Positions 1 to 13,126 are shown, counted from the first letter of the stretch. The stretch: DNA of 64,000 bases from Pempheris klunzingeri (GCF_042242105.1 NC_092013.1:11587618-11651617), one strand, 5' to 3'. Translations and numbers: made by a program. Notes: generated from the letters alone by a model not told the origin.

Positions 1-178
1 CAGTGGTCATTAAAAGTGGCATATTGTGTTAAATCTGAAGAAACCACTTGTAACATTACGTGTTGAGCTTTTTCAATTGTTCTTGTTTGAGATTTTCCTT
101 AAACTCAGCTGAAAGTTTGTAAATGTTGCCAGTGCACCTAATTTGCAATGGGGGTTGAATAATTTTGAGTGCAGCTGT
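1..178. mobile_element. possible end of a DNA transposon cut by the window edge
   Basis: The stretch ending near 178 carries a GGGGGTTGAATAATTTTGAG-type end that resembles terminal sequence I associate with dispersed fish DNA transposons. Only one end is visible and no transposase reading frame is present. The assignment is from memory of repeat families and is weak. Confidence 0.3.
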
Positions 179-460
179 ATTACTGGATGCATTGTGAGTC
201 GCTGTGATCTTCCCTGGAACAGCCTTCAGTTTTACTCTGTATTTGCACTAAAATCATTTTAATGCAATGACCTCTGCCTGATTCAGTGTGCTACTTTAAT
301 TATCTTAAAAAATGTTTTGGATGACCTGAAGACCTCTGGCCCAGATGAACATACTCAACATGTATGAGCTTCTTTTTTTTTCTCACATGTTGATGCGCTT
401 CATTTTGGGTATTTATCTCTCTTGGTGATTTTCTATATTTAAGAATTTTAACTACTTTAC

Positions 461-2428
461 CAAACGGGGTTTTGCAGTGCTGTGAGCTGCTGGCTTCACA
501 GATCTGCTGCATGTCGTCCTTGTCTGTTTCTCCTCCTGATTCCTGCTGCTCTCCATCCTCAGCTATATTGAATGAATGGTGAATAATTACAAAATTACAG
601 AATAAATTGGGTTTTTTGTTAAAAAAAACTAAAAATCTAAATCTTGAGGAATCATTGAGAGTGTGCGCTCATTTTCAATGATGTTGAGAGTGCACAACAG
701 AAAACATACAAAAATTAACAAGAAAACAACACATAAACAACACAAGACAGTTAAAATAATTTACTGACAAGTGAGTCAATGTTAAATTTGAAAGTAAAAC
801 ACTGTCAAACGATGACTGATGTGATTAGATTTCCACATGTCAACAGAGATACATACCAGTGTGGCAAATTGAGGCAAATTCTTTGTCACAAAATTCCTCC
901 ATTTGCCTCCCGAGCTGTTCAACACCTCTCTTTGTGAGCTCAAAGTTGAGGAGCAGATCCTCTGAAACCTCTTGGAAAGGATGGAGATGGTCTTCTTTAC
1001 AGAGACGCCGCAGAGAGGGCCATTTCTGCGAAGAGAGGGGATTGGGGATGAGACGGCGAAATGGAGACATCATCTGTTACGCAGACTCAGGTGAAGTTTC
1101 CAGTGATGTGATCACAGTACCTCCAAGAAATGGATATTGTTGTCAGTCTGTGCCAGGTGATCCAGCTCAGCACTCCTCTTCCTCATCTCCTCCATCTTTG
1201 CCTTCAGTGATTGTAAGGAGATCTGAACCTGAGTGGTCGCTGCCTCTGCCTGAGCTCGAATCAGCTCCCTCACTGAGAGGTAGTGTCTCTGGATGGAGTC
1301 AATGACGCTGGCCAAGACGCTCTCACAGTAGTCCTGTGTTTGTCTCACCTCCTCCTGGTTTATACACAAATTTATAGGATAAATGTATCAGGCTGTTCAA
1401 CTTTTCACTCTGGGAAATGAAGACACATCAGTCGCATGTTCTCCTCACCAGAATCTGTTCGAGCATCCCCTCCAAGTTCCTTTTTTTCTTCTTTCGTTTC
1501 TGGAGAATCTGCACAGACTTTGCCTGGAAGCTCTTCAGCTCCTTCTTCAGTGTGTGTAGGATAGAAATACACATTTTTGTTTATTGTGTTGTGAAGCTAG
1601 TTTTAAAGTTAGCCAGTGTGATCGGGCATTATAAAATATCCTTTTTGTGCCTGTTGAAGAGGATAATGTACTGTATGTGTGACCATGTTTGTTGGGCTCT
1701 TTTTTTCCACCGTATGAAACATTTGTTCCATTTAAGATTTCTGTCCACAAACAGACCATCAACGTGCATTCAGAGGGAACTGATTGCTGATTTGTTTTGT
1801 TTTTTTTAAGTGCTCACTCTTTAGAAAATGTCGTTCTGCAGGATTACTGCAGTGACTCAGATCTTCTCCACCTGACAGACTGGTTACTGCAAACATCACA
1901 GAACAGAAGTGAACTCCTGGATTGAATCACAAGAGCTTTCCAGGAGTTTTTTTGCCACACGTAACAAAAACTTCCTCTCCGTATTCAGCAGGTTTACAGC
2001 ATGCACAGTCTCCTTGCTGGGTTTATAGCTTTAGAAAGTCAGAAATTGTAATATTCTTTACGTACCTGTCTCCTCCTCCTTTCACCCCTCACCAACCCAA
2101 TGGTGTGTCCCTTGTGTTCAGCTGAAGCACACACAGCACATATGATCTGCTTCTCGCTGCAGCAGTAAACATCCAGGGGGCTGCCGTGCCTCCTACACAA
2201 AGCACCTCCTGATGTCCCAGTTTCCGTGCGGCTCAGAGCTCCTTTCAGAGACCGTGTGAACACTCCTGAATGCTGCCGTTTCCTCTTCTTGCTGCCTGCA
2301 TCACGCCTCACCGTGCCCCTCATCAGGTCAGCTAGAGCTGTGTCCATGATCGGCTGGGGCCTGGAGGGCAGCGTGTCGCCGCATTCAGGACCGCTGCAGG
2401 GACGGTGGTTCCTCTCCTTTCCTGCCAT
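461..2428 (-). CDS. TRIM-like protein, RING-less, B-box2 plus coiled coil, 5' part of gene
   Basis: Five exons join in frame on the minus strand: 2428-2066, 1544-1449, 1354-1121, 1025-857 and 562-461, about 321 codons, and the frame is still open at the last donor. Exon 1 starts at a true ATG (2428) and encodes a basic linker followed by a B-box2 with C78, H81, C89/C90, C97, C100, H105 and H108. Exons 2 and 3 are Lys/Glu/Gln-rich and suit the TRIM coiled coil (IDSIQRHYLSVRELI). Exons 4 and 5 are hydrophilic. No RING finger precedes the B-box and no PRY-SPRY or other C-terminal domain is seen in 1-460, so the gene probably continues past the left edge. TRIM proteins usually act as ubiquitin ligases or scaffolds; without a RING, ligase activity cannot be assumed. 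Which TRIM this is cannot be decided here. It lies head-to-tail downstream of strip1. Confidence 0.72.
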
Positions 2429-2888
2429 GTCTGTGTGGAGGAAGGCGGGCTGTTATCGTTTTGGTTTCATTTCCTGCTCAAGCAGATCAGAAGTCTTGTA
2501 TTGTGTGTGTGAGTGGAGATGGGTGTGACTAAAATATTTGAATTGTTCAAAAGGGAGGGATGAACAAAAGGCAACAGTAGCGCTGTGGTGTGGCACTGCT
2601 TTGGGAACGGCATGTAAGAAATGAGTCAAAGGCAGTGATTTCTTCTTGAAGTCTTCTTTGTTTTCCTAATTTGATTCAAACCTTTGCCAAATGTATCCAA
2701 TGGTTCATATGGTTGCATGTGTTCAACCAATGAAACTACTGTATTCCTGGAATGTGGTACATTAAATAAACACGAAAGGGGTTTAGACTGGAAACCCTTC
2801 ACATTTCCTGTCTGTATCTCTACTTCTGCTATCAAATAATGGCAAAACGCCACAAAACAAACATGTGCAACATGAATGACAGTATGAT

Positions 2889-2894
2889 TTTATT
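2889..2894 (-). terminator. probable polyadenylation signal of strip1
   Basis: The plus strand reads TTTATT, AATAAA on the minus strand, about 1.08 kb past the strip1 stop at 3972. The interval 2895-3971 has no coding signal and holds CA repeats near 3490-3535, so it is best read as strip1 3' UTR. The 460 bases between this point and the TRIM start at 2428 show nothing else recognisable. Confidence 0.5.
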
Positions 2895-3971
2895 ACAGTA
2901 TTTACGTCAATGTAAAACAAAAACCATGATAAATAAGTTTCGCAATTTACATGTATTCTCACTCACTTAACCTTGAATATTAAAAAAAAAAAAAAAGTTG
3001 AAATGTAGAAAAACAGAGGAAAGCAGGTCTGTAACTGGCATTTCATCTACTTTCACACATTAAAACTATGTGAACACATGCACTCCACTTTTTTTCCACA
3101 CAACAAAGCAAACTAAACTACTAATGAGTTTCTTTAGGTGAAAACATCAAGGCTGTTACGGTCATGTCCGACCGGCCCGGTGCCTCCATGGTCCCAGAGC
3201 AAAGGTGTGTAGGCAGCATTCAGGTGAGACAATAATGCGACTAAAATCAAAAACACTTGCAAATGCGGCAGACCAACAAAGGTTAAGTCAGGTAAGCAGA
3301 TGTTTGTTCCCTTCAGGTAACAGCCATTAAAAAGGTAATACATGTCTTAATTTGTACAGAAATTATGACTAAAAACCCCCGAACCCCCATTCCCTTCACC
3401 TCTCTGAGGAAGGCAAACTCATGAGATGTACCAGGGAATGTTAAATTTATCAACATCTTAAATGTGTTGAGCTCTGCCTCAACGAAGCAATCACACACAC
3501 AATCACACACACACACACAATCACACACACACACCTTTCAGTTTAAACAGTTAACACGTAAAATTGATTCCAAATACATTTCTTTAAAATTAAGAGTGAT
3601 CATACTATAATGTAGTGCTTCGAGGTCAAACTTACTTCCCGTCTGTAGCAGGAAGAGGCACACAAAGCAAATACCTGTATATGTAAGGTAAGGGTTTGGT
3701 GCTGAGTCCACATATGGAGTAAGATTGAGCACTGAATTCGTTTTCAGCTACTTCATTAAAAATCTGTGGGTGGCATTAGAGTGGGAGTCAACAGTTCAAC
3801 ACATAAAGCATTTGATTGGAGCCTCCATCAAACCGTGAAACGCGATGATTCAAAGTCTACACCTTGAGGATTAAATCCCACCTTCAGTCTGTACAGCACG
3901 TGTGACATAATGCTGAGATCTGTGATCGATCAGTGCGAGTACTCTTGGTCTGAGCTCCTGATTTTATAATC

Positions 3972-6900
3972 TCACTGTAGCAGTTCCTCCCAGGATATAG
4001 GTTTGGAGAAAACCTCCCGCTCCAACCACAGGTCATAGTTCATTTGGAAATCTTCGGGCAGGTCCACCCTCTGTCCCAGAACACTCTGCAGGCAGTTGTC
4101 CACGGGCAGGAAGTCCGGGTTGCTGTGACTCTTGTCGTAGCGGCGACTGTTGAAGCGCTCGATGTTGGCCCGCAGAGCACATTCCTCTGCCTGGAAGTCC
4201 CACGGACGGGCATCCAGATCTGCTCCATGAAAGCAAACAGAGGTTCACATTCAATGCATGTTGGACTGCTGCGAGTAGAAATAAAACTCAGGGGGTGTGC
4301 CAGTAATTCTGACCTCCATTTGGGCTGCAGTTAACAATTATTTGCAAATACCAATTAAGAGAGGTGCTGCACACTGAAACGTGTCTAATGAGCAGCAAAC
4401 TAAATTGTATGGCTGTACTGTGATAAAACACACCCACCAATGACAGTGTTAATATTGCCATTTCTTGCTAAATAAATAAAAATCTACATTTTACGGGTTG
4501 AAAATACGGCATCCACACTTTTAAATCAGCTTGATCATCTCAAGGCCAATGTTGAGACCGGTTAGGACCCAGCTACGTCATGAACTTTATTTTAAACAAG
4601 GAGAGAAAAAGGCGCTCATTGTCGATTAAATGCTGATCATCATTCACTGGAGTTTATTCTGTTTAGAGCTTTTTAGAACATTAGCCTTCTAAATAACATT
4701 AACATTACGTTACCACTCAATGACTCATCATTCACAGTTACTTTTTATTCTGATGTTTGGACTATTAAATGTTGAATATATTTTCTAGACCCAATTTGAA
4801 ATTATCAGAATAGTTTAGCTTTTGTTGTATTCTGCTTCTATCTGTGAGTGTTTCCACTCACCGTTTCCGTAGGCCCAGTCGTCGTTGAGACGATGTCGGA
4901 CCTTCTGGTAGATGGCAGACATGGTCTTCATGTTGCTCTTCCTCCACTGCCGCCCCAGGTATTTGGTCTGCACTTTGAGCAGCTTGAGGACGTACAGCTG
5001 CATCATGGCCTGCTTGACCTTCAGTGCCCTCTTCAGGATGGGAGCGGACTTGAACACCACCAGCATCTGGGAGGGGAAAAGATGGTGATGAGAGCTCAAA
5101 CGTAATGTCTCTCGTTCGGCATGATGCCATCTGTCAGGGTGATTGATCACTGATTGGTGAGAGCTGCTCTCACCATCGTTCTGGAGTGCTTCCACTTGGT
5201 CAGTTTGTTGAGGATCCTCAGCAGGTCAATACAGGAAAACAGATTCCTCCAGCAAAACTGATTGTTGTCACCCGCTTCCTGCAAAAGGCAAAATGTCCAG
5301 ACTTCAAGACTTCAATTCTAGAGTCAAAGAAACAGTCTGCAGATGGTGACAAACAGAAAACAGCAAACTTACCAAACTCTCTGCAGTTAACTCTGGGAGC
5401 TCATGCACCACACAGTAAGGGAAGTCAAGTACTGAAATGCTGTTAGGGAAGGAAAATTAAGAGCAGTGAAGTAAAGTGGGTTTTAAGTAAAGCTCTCTGA
5501 CATTTGTTGTGACTGGGAGTCTTGATTTTTGTTATTCAAAGAGGCCCTGAAAGTACCTGTTTTTAGCCGTGATATACGACATGATGTTCTGGTTGAAGAA
5601 CTTCAGAATGAGGGGGATGCAGTTGGCAAACACCAGGTGTTGAGCCATGTACTCAAACTAGGAGATAAAACCAAAACACATACTCAGTTAAGCCTGATGA
5701 TGAGCCATTTCCTTGTAAGTGAAATAAACAAGAGGATAAGACAACAAGAGTTCCTTTTATTTAGGGAAATATCTAATACGTGGAATTGGTATAGTTACAC
5801 AGAAGTCTGGACTGTAACAGAACAAGTGTGACGTCCATACCTGGTAGATGTGGTTAAGTTTGAAGTGTTTCAGGAGCAGTAGCAGGACGGCGGAGATGGC
5901 CTTCACGATGATCTCTTTGTGCCGATTGACATCAACACCAAGTTTCATGCTTTGCAGCACTGTGGTCCTGTAGAGTCCAACACAACAGATCAGGAGCCAA
6001 TTCAAGTGTTTTACAGGCAGTCTATGATTTATACTCTATTTAAATTGAACTTAAAATACTTTCAAGCCTGCTAAAGAAACCTTTGGCCATGCAATCTCTG
6101 AATCTGAATTATACCTTGATGTGGTTGCATGCTCAATCCAATTTGAACCAAACTCTCTGTATACCAACATTCAAAAGTAAAGCAGATACCAGTCGTTCTT
6201 TTCCACTTTGCATATACATCTGATTGTACAATTGTTACAAAAGTCAGGATATTATTCTTGTCCAGACCATAATGTTTCACGGAAAGAAGACCTGGCAGAG
6301 CTGTTATACCCTTTTAGAGTCACTTACGGCATCTCCTCCGGCAGCACGTCTGCCAAGATGTTGATGGAGTCTGTCTTTGCTTTTGATGTCGGAGCTGCTG
6401 CCAGCAGGATCTTCAGCAGAGCAATCTGACAATTCAGAGAGACAAGTCCAGTCAGTAATCAGTCTGATGTGGAAGCTCCTGCCTGCTTCTGGGCGGATAA
6501 ACTGGCAGTCAGACAAACAGTGATGGCTGATATTTGTACAAAAACAGTGACTAAACACTGATGAAACAATGATACTATGTGGGGCCTATAAATCTAATGA
6601 CCATAATATCTTACTGTGTTAATCCAACAATGAAATCGCAAGCACATCAGGAGTGACAACTCAATAAAAGTAACAAGATTTCTAAGCTTAAACTTCAAAT
6701 CAAAATGCATGATTGTTTGGTTATTTAACATTTAACCTATACCACAAAGGGTATTTTCAGTGTGTAATTTTCTAACTATTTTTTGCATCTTTTGCCTAAA
6801 AACAAGGAGCTGAAACAGAGTAAACTATGCTGTAACCCTATCTTTTCTATGCAGAATGGTTACAATATGAGACACAATACAAAACTATATGATACCCTGC

Positions 6901-9900
6901 ACACTTTTGTATTGTTACTTTTATTCAAAATCAATTCATAGTAACATTTAGCCGTATAAATCATATGAAAGTGTAGATACTGTGTCGAGCAAATTTCATC
7001 ATGAATCACTTCTGATGCGCAGCACTGCAGTGTGAACTGTGCTGGGAAATACCAAACCACAAACAGCACCAACCATGTATTGAGGCAAACTGGGCAGAAT
7101 TCCCTGATAGAGCAGCTCAGTTGAGCACATCTCCACCTCCTCTTCACCCTGAGGACAAGGAGGGAGAAAACAAGAGACACAAAACACACGAAATAACGTT
7201 ACTATGACACCTTGAGACAGTTTGGCCTTAAAACGTCTGCTACCCTTAACCAGAAGAAAGAGTGAAGGCAAGAGAGGATAACAGCGGGAATATAAAATGT
7301 AATATTCTTTGTCACTGCGGCAGGTTCAGCCCTTGTACATGGAGTTGACTAATTAAGTTGTAGTCTCGTCTCCACAGGGAAGACATAATCTTAATACCGA
7401 CAGGTTTCCACTTACCCCAGACAGAGGGGTTTTTTGGAACTCCTCCTCCTTTGCAATCTGTACCTCAGCGATGGAGACGTACTTGTGCTGAAATGAGATG
7501 AAAGCAGCACGACTGCGATTCAGAACTGATGATCTTCTCTCGGTCAAAAAATACATTTAATGAGATATAGTGAAAGGCAATGCAATACCTGCTTTAACGT
7601 CTTAATGCTCTCGTGAATTGGCCTGGGCAAGCCAACAACTGTATCTGTATCACTGCAAAACATGTACCAGAGTAATCACGCTTTAATGCTTTATTTCAGC
7701 ACACACAATATATAGAGTATAAAAATTGTCGTCTCAGGTTACTTCTTTTGAAGGCCAACAAGGACAAAACTAACTTACTTTCCAAGCGTGTAACCAATAA
7801 ATTTACTTCTACTCGATTCCAGGAAATTTTCAATGTCCTTTTCCCTGTTGGAGAAAAAACAATAAACTCAAAACTTCATCTTAATCTTCATCTCTCTAGA
7901 TTTGTGTACATGAGGAAGAAATCAATAAATAATTGAGCTTTCATTACAGGTAAACACCATAGGTGTGTTCTGTTGGCACGACCAAACATCCAAATGCGTT
8001 TAGTATTATTATGAAGTCAGACTGAACAGTACCTGACTTTAGGAGCCCATGGCAGACCTTTGGGGAAGGACACTCTCTCTGATGGAGGGTGAGGAATAGG
8101 AGGAGGCATGACCTCGTCCCTCTCTAGAGGAAAAGTCTCTGCCTCTATAGAGTTGTCATTGTCATCGTTGTCATCCTCATCCTCTCGAGAATCATCGGCC
8201 TTGTAAGGATCCTTTTCGTTGAATGCGTCAAGATTGTCCTGTTTGATCAGCGCCTGTGTAAGTAACAGGGCAACAGTAAAGTCACATCGTGAGTGGAACA
8301 GAGCTGTGATGGGCAGGTAGAAAATCTAATACCACATTGCATCCAGGACTCAAAAGGGCCCTAATGATACATGTTTCACTGTAGCTAGCTTTAGCCAACA
8401 ATATGTTTGGTCTGAGAGGAGGGAGCAGCAATCATCTCTACCTTGTGTTCACGGCGTGCCCGTTTTTGCTGCTGCTCTATGAGGTCGGATGCGGATGCAG
8501 GAGGAGAAGCGGCCCTCATACTGCGAATCACTCGAATGCTGTCCTCCGGGAGAGGGGGGAGACCCAGCTCCTCACGCTTGTGAACCTTTATGCTCTGGAG
8601 CTGCTCAAATCCTCCGAGTGTGAACTGAAACAGAAGAGAGGATTTTAATACGTCTTTTAACTTCAGATGTTACTTTTTTGTGGTGTTAACAGTCACGAAT
8701 GGCTCTCACCAATATGCTCTTCCACAACAGCAGTAACACCTTCTTCATTGGGAAGTGAGGGGCATGACCACTGCAGAATTTAGTAACCATTCCGAAGAGC
8801 ATGACAGAAATGGGCTCGTTGTTGAACAGGGGAGATCCTGGATCAGGGAGGTGGAGTGGAAAGTTTACACTACCAGTTTCTTTATCATCAGTGACATGAC
8901 TGCAGCTTTGACACAAACAACACTCACCCAGTTCTGCTCTGAAGGTTTCCCTGATGATTTTCCATTCAGGCTTGTCAGCTGGATCGTCCTGTTGTATCGT
9001 TTCCACCATCAGGTACATGATGTTAAGCAGTACTCTGAGATCTGTGCTGTCAGCAAGGGAGATGGCTGGTTTTCTGACAGCACTGCTACAGGCAGCACTG
9101 TTACTGAAAGGGAGACAATACATGTTATATACAGTTTTCCAGACAGATGTAGCATCGTAAAGCCAAACCACACATTTTTGCATTGCTCACTGTGGTTTGA
9201 TTTTTGTAACCAACTACATTTTAGGTGATTGGATCGGCCTTTTGTCATTCTGAGAAACCTAATACGGCTCTGACGTCATTTAAAAATATGGTGTCAAGCT
9301 TTAGAGTGCATCACATTTAATGCTAGTAGTTGCTATCTTTTGTCACTAACATCTTTTGTAGCAAAAACTAGACTTAAGTGACTTAGGCTGGCTTCTGCAT
9401 TGCTACAAAACTGATGAAAAACATACTCAATCTCCATGTTGAGCAGCTCCACTAGAGCAGAGAAGGTCCCCACATCCAGCAGCAGAAAGATGTTGTATCT
9501 CATCCAGTGCTGTACCTCAGCCTCAGAGCTGCACTCTGCAAAAGTTCCTACAGAGAAACAAAAAATACTGCTGTGAAATCTACAGAGAAAACCAAAAATA
9601 CCCTCCCTGATCATTCATCCTCTTCAAATTCAGTACATCTTAAACCAGTCTGAGCTGATATGGACTGACCCTGAGCCATGTACAGAATAGCTCTGGCAAC
9701 CTTCAGCCTCTTCTCGCGGGCAGTCACCTCCAGACCGTCTAACAGGCGCATGGCGTGAGCTCTGTGCTCAGCTGCATCAAGTTCTGTCCACTTCTTATCA
9801 GAAACTGAAACACAAAAGAAATGGAGATAAGAAACTTACATATGCACACACATTAGTCATTCTTTAAAGCCCAGTTCAAACCAAAGATACACAACGAGAC

Positions 9901-12023
9901 AAAACGGTTTCAGACATTGAGGGGAAGTTACAGCTGTGTAAACCGACTGATCTTGACTCAAACCGGCTGATGGTGTCACCTGCAAGTTTCGTCACAAGTA
10001 GCTGATGTTAGAACATAAAAGCACATCGCCTGCTTCCAGTCAGCAAACTGTCATCTGGTGGAAATGGCAGAGTTAAGGATGGATGAAAGGGAGGATCACC
10101 TCATGAATTTGTTGGAGGAACAGCCATGTCTGTATGACACAAGCCATAAGATTTACTCAACAAACAAACTGCCCTTTGTCACACTGTAGAGCGGACAGCT
10201 CAAAATTCTTGCTCCACTCATTTTTTATGATTTTGCCATCTCATAAATAACAGAAATGCAATTCTAGCAGGTCACTCACTATCACTAGCCTCAATAATAT
10301 TTGAAGACGCTACAAATCATACCCAGCTACAGCTGGCAATTAAAAAAAGGTAAAGAGAGTCATTGCTATGGAGACGATTTGCCGTCTTGTCTGGTCGCAT
10401 TGGTGTAGACTGGCGGCTTTCACAACGTTGCAGACCGGTGCATTGCAAGTAGTAGTGTAACTTGTCTCACCATGCATCTTTGGTATGAACTGGGTTTTAG
10501 TATAACAGATTTTTTACTATTAATTCATTAAGATTTGCTTGAGTTTATGCAAGTTTCTACATTACCATGTGTTACGAATTCCACCTCGAAGCACTTCCTA
10601 TTCAGAGCAAACTCTGGTCCTTCAGTATAACTGTAAAGCTCTGAAACATACAGAAAGAATATGTAAGTAGTCTGGATACGCTCAAAAGTTTCAAACACTG
10701 AAAGAATTAAGTTCAGGTGAACAAAGGGGACATTTCAATGTCCATGCTGACCACACACACCTGACAGCTCTGCGGCCCACTTGTCTGTATCGGCATATTC
10801 GAACTCGAGGTCTGGAGACTCAGACAGCCCCTGTGCAAAACACATGACACATGTTAAAGAAACTATTACTTTAGAGGAGAAATCCAACTGTCCAGCTATA
10901 AACTGCATTGATCAAACAGACAGCTTCCAAATGACATCTAACATCTACATCATGAAAAGGGGCCATTCTAAGGCATTGTTACTTCTTTTCCCTTGGATAG
11001 TTTCAGTACAATTTGCTGAAAACTTGTAAGTCAAATCCTCCAAGTGCAAACTGAAACAAAAACTAGCATCTGAAGGTAAAAGACATATTAAATCCTCTCT
11101 TTTATTTCAGTTCACACTTGCTGGCACACAAGCTTCTGCCTACATGTGCCAATGAGTGCTTTTTACATTGTAGTATCTCTACTTTAACTTATTATTTACT
11201 ACTTATATATATCTACACAGTAAGAAAGTTTGACATTTAAAAGAACAGCTCATGAATCAGTTTATTGCATTTAATGATACAATGATTATAACTGGAATGA
11301 CATCATTTTGAGTTTTATTAGGTGATTATTCAGAAGATCAACAGGTCAAAAATCTTCATGTACTGGTTAAGAATTCAGGAAGTGATTTTCTTGGACATTA
11401 ATTAATCACAAACCTCCCTCTGCCATGCTAGGAAGCACTGACTCACTTTGTTTTCTTTACAGGTATGTGGGGGCTGCATGGTATGCATAGATCATGAAAT
11501 GACAGTAACACACCGGGCAAACACACTAGAGAGAAGAAGCAAGCAGGAGCCGGAGGATTTTCAACAGGTCGCCTGTGGATTCCTGACAGTCAGCTCAGTC
11601 TGGCCTGCGACTAGCTAACATCAGCTAGCTAGCCCCTGTTAGGCTACACCGCTGCTCAACATTAACGTTGTTATACAAATTATCACCAAACCATATGAAC
11701 GAAACGCTGCACGACGACGGACACATCAGCTCAACAATTAATGACCACCTCAGTTGCTGCTGTTAGTTAACGTCGCCGAGTCGTGTTAGCTAGTTAGCCG
11801 GTCAGAGCTAAGTTAACTAGCTAGCGTTATGTGTTACAGTAGCAGCAGAAAAGGCCTTGTTTGCTCATGAAACTTCAGGCAGAAAATCAATCACACGCTT
11901 GTGTTCACGTACCTCTGAGTCTTTCCTCGGGTTGCGGGTGAATTCGCCCCTGCTTTTGTTGGGCAGCATAGCTCTCTGTTTATTGTTGACAGGGAGCCCA
12001 CTGCCGTTCCCACCGACGTCCAT
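3972..12023 (-). CDS. strip1: striatin-interacting protein 1 (FAM40A), STRIPAK subunit
   Basis: Twenty coding exons: 12023-11913, 10830-10761, 10640-10566, 9804-9670, 9547-9427, 9103-8928, 8837-8710, 8624-8442, 8253-8033, 7844-7779, 7652-7589, 7487-7416, 7148-7074, 6425-6328, 5967-5841, 5657-5557, 5439-5373, 5278-5174, 5066-4862 and 4219-3972. They sum to 2448 bases, 815 codons plus stop, near human STRIP1 (837). The protein starts MDVGGNGSGLPVNN and ends SKPISWEELLQ. SPDLEFEYADTDKWAAELS, GHAPHFPMKKVLLLLWK, ASDLIEQQQKR and LGRQWRKSNMKTMSAIYQK are STRIP family hallmarks (N1221 and DUF3402 regions). An acidic Asp/Asn run lies in exon 9. STRIP1 scaffolds the striatin-PP2A-MST/STK complex controlling cytoskeleton and Hippo signalling. 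The start is the ATG at 12023; the frame is open upstream but has no earlier ATG. The gene follows ahcyl1 in the same orientation, as in human 1p13. Confidence 0.96.
9866..10499. mobile_element. non-autonomous DNA transposon, PIF/Harbinger-like, in strip1 intron 3
   Basis: About 37-bp imperfect terminal inverted repeats bound the element: the left end reads AAGCCCAGTTCAAACCAAAG and the reverse complement of the right end AAACCCAGTTCATACCAAAG. Inside, a short plus-strand frame starting near 10064 (MAELRMDEREDHLMNLLEEQ) ends in a stop after about 40 codons. It resembles the start of the MADF/Myb-type DNA-binding protein of PIF/Harbinger elements. No transposase is left. Superfamily assignment rests on this fragment and the ends. 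Confidence 0.7.
11611..11835. repeat. GCTAGC/GTTAGC-rich cluster in strip1 intron 1
   Basis: Overlapping GCTAGCT, GTTAGC and TTAACG motifs crowd this stretch just inside the first intron of strip1. Comparable clusters lie at the srsf3 and usp49 starts. Confidence 0.5.
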
Positions 12024-12040
12024 AATCTTCAGGGCGCAGC

Positions 12041-12058
12041 GTCTTCTCGCGAGAAGAC
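12041..12058. promoter_or_regulatory. 18-bp perfect palindrome with TCTCGCGAGA core-promoter motif
   Basis: GTCTTCTCGCGAGAAGAC is self-complementary over 18 bases and holds TCTCGCGAGA at 12045-12054. That motif is known from TATA-less housekeeping promoters in vertebrates. It sits about 20 bases upstream of the strip1 ATG, so in the 5' UTR or at the transcription start. Function here is inferred. Confidence 0.65.
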
Positions 12059-12099
12059 GAGAATATATACGAGAGTTCACATTCTGTCTGAAGGGAAGG

Positions 12100-13095
12100 A
12101 AAACATGATTTTATTTCTTCCTCCTATCTTATTATTCAGTTTTTATGGCTATTTATATGGGCATATACATTTTTTTTTTTTTTTACCATTTTGCTACTTT
12201 TTGTCATCATGTTACATGATAAAAGGCTACACCTCTATCTTATTATTCAATTCTTGTGGATACCATGTTTTAATTTTATTTTATTTTATCATTGTTACCA
12301 ACAAAATTACCACAAACCAATAACCCACACTGCCAGTAGTAATCCAGTCATGGCTGCATCTAATACATATCTATACATGCGACATGTTGGTTATAGGCCA
12401 TACATTTGCTTGATGGGTCAACTCTTTTTAAGTTAACTTTCTCACTTATAGGCTACTGTCAGTTAGCTTTAAGAGAAATGACATGGGTGACATATGACAT
12501 TGGTCATATCTTGAATTCGCTGCAGATTTATTGCATCAACACTGAATACAACAAATCGAGTTGACTTTCTGATTTGGACAAATATACATGAGTGAATGAA
12601 CTTACTTCCATAGACCAAAGAGGAAAGTCCGTCATCATGGTCCCACAACCTGGAAAAACCCTCTCCTCCCCGTTTGGTGGGGAAAGAGTAAAAGCCACGT
12701 TGAACTTTCTTGGCCAACAAGAAAAGAGGTGTTTTTGGCAGAGATGAGACCAGATTTTACCAGCATTTGTCTCAAATTAGTGACATTTGTACTCTACTTT
12801 GGGTAAATCATTTTAAGTAGTGGATCTAAACTCAAAATGTGCCATTGTTTTTGTTTAGTTTTTTTCTTTACCCAAAGCATGTGGCAGTTTACCAAATTTT
12901 CTGATCAGGTCTGTTACCAAATTACTGCCTTCATTTTTAAAAAGGATTCCCAGAATGACGATTGTCGTCAGGTCTTGCACCACAAAGCGATTGGAAATGG
13001 AAGGTAACTTGCAAGTAACGCATCAAGGAGAACACAAAATGCCCCCCCCCCCAAAAAAAACCTAACACACGTGTCTGTGAAATAATGTAACAGAG
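12100..13095. other. spacer between strip1 start and ahcyl1 3' end
   Basis: AT-rich sequence with T-runs (12170-12185) and no supported gene. A minus-strand frame at 12469-12720 ends near a GTAAGT-type donor (KRGGEGFSRLWDHDDGLSSL), but no matching exons or family were recognised, so it is not called. Confidence 0.5.
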
Positions 13096-13120
13096 AGCCA
13101 TATTTAAATCCAAACAGCAG

Positions 13121-13126
13121 TTTATT
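13121..13126 (-). terminator. probable polyadenylation signal of ahcyl1
   Basis: TTTATT on the plus strand is AATAAA for the minus strand. It lies about 2.7 kb past the ahcyl1 stop. The interval 13127-15809 is AT-rich, without coding signal, and fits the long 3' UTR known for AHCYL1 mRNAs. Other AATAAA-like sites within it could be used too. Confidence 0.5.

Noticed and set aside
8755-9228. 157-codon plus-strand frame
   Set aside because: Antisense shadow of strip1 exons 6 and 7 and their intron.
12024-12080. N-terminal extension of strip1 upstream of MDVGG
   Set aside because: The frame is open but starts at a non-ATG codon (GTG); the ATG at 12023 matches the family start.
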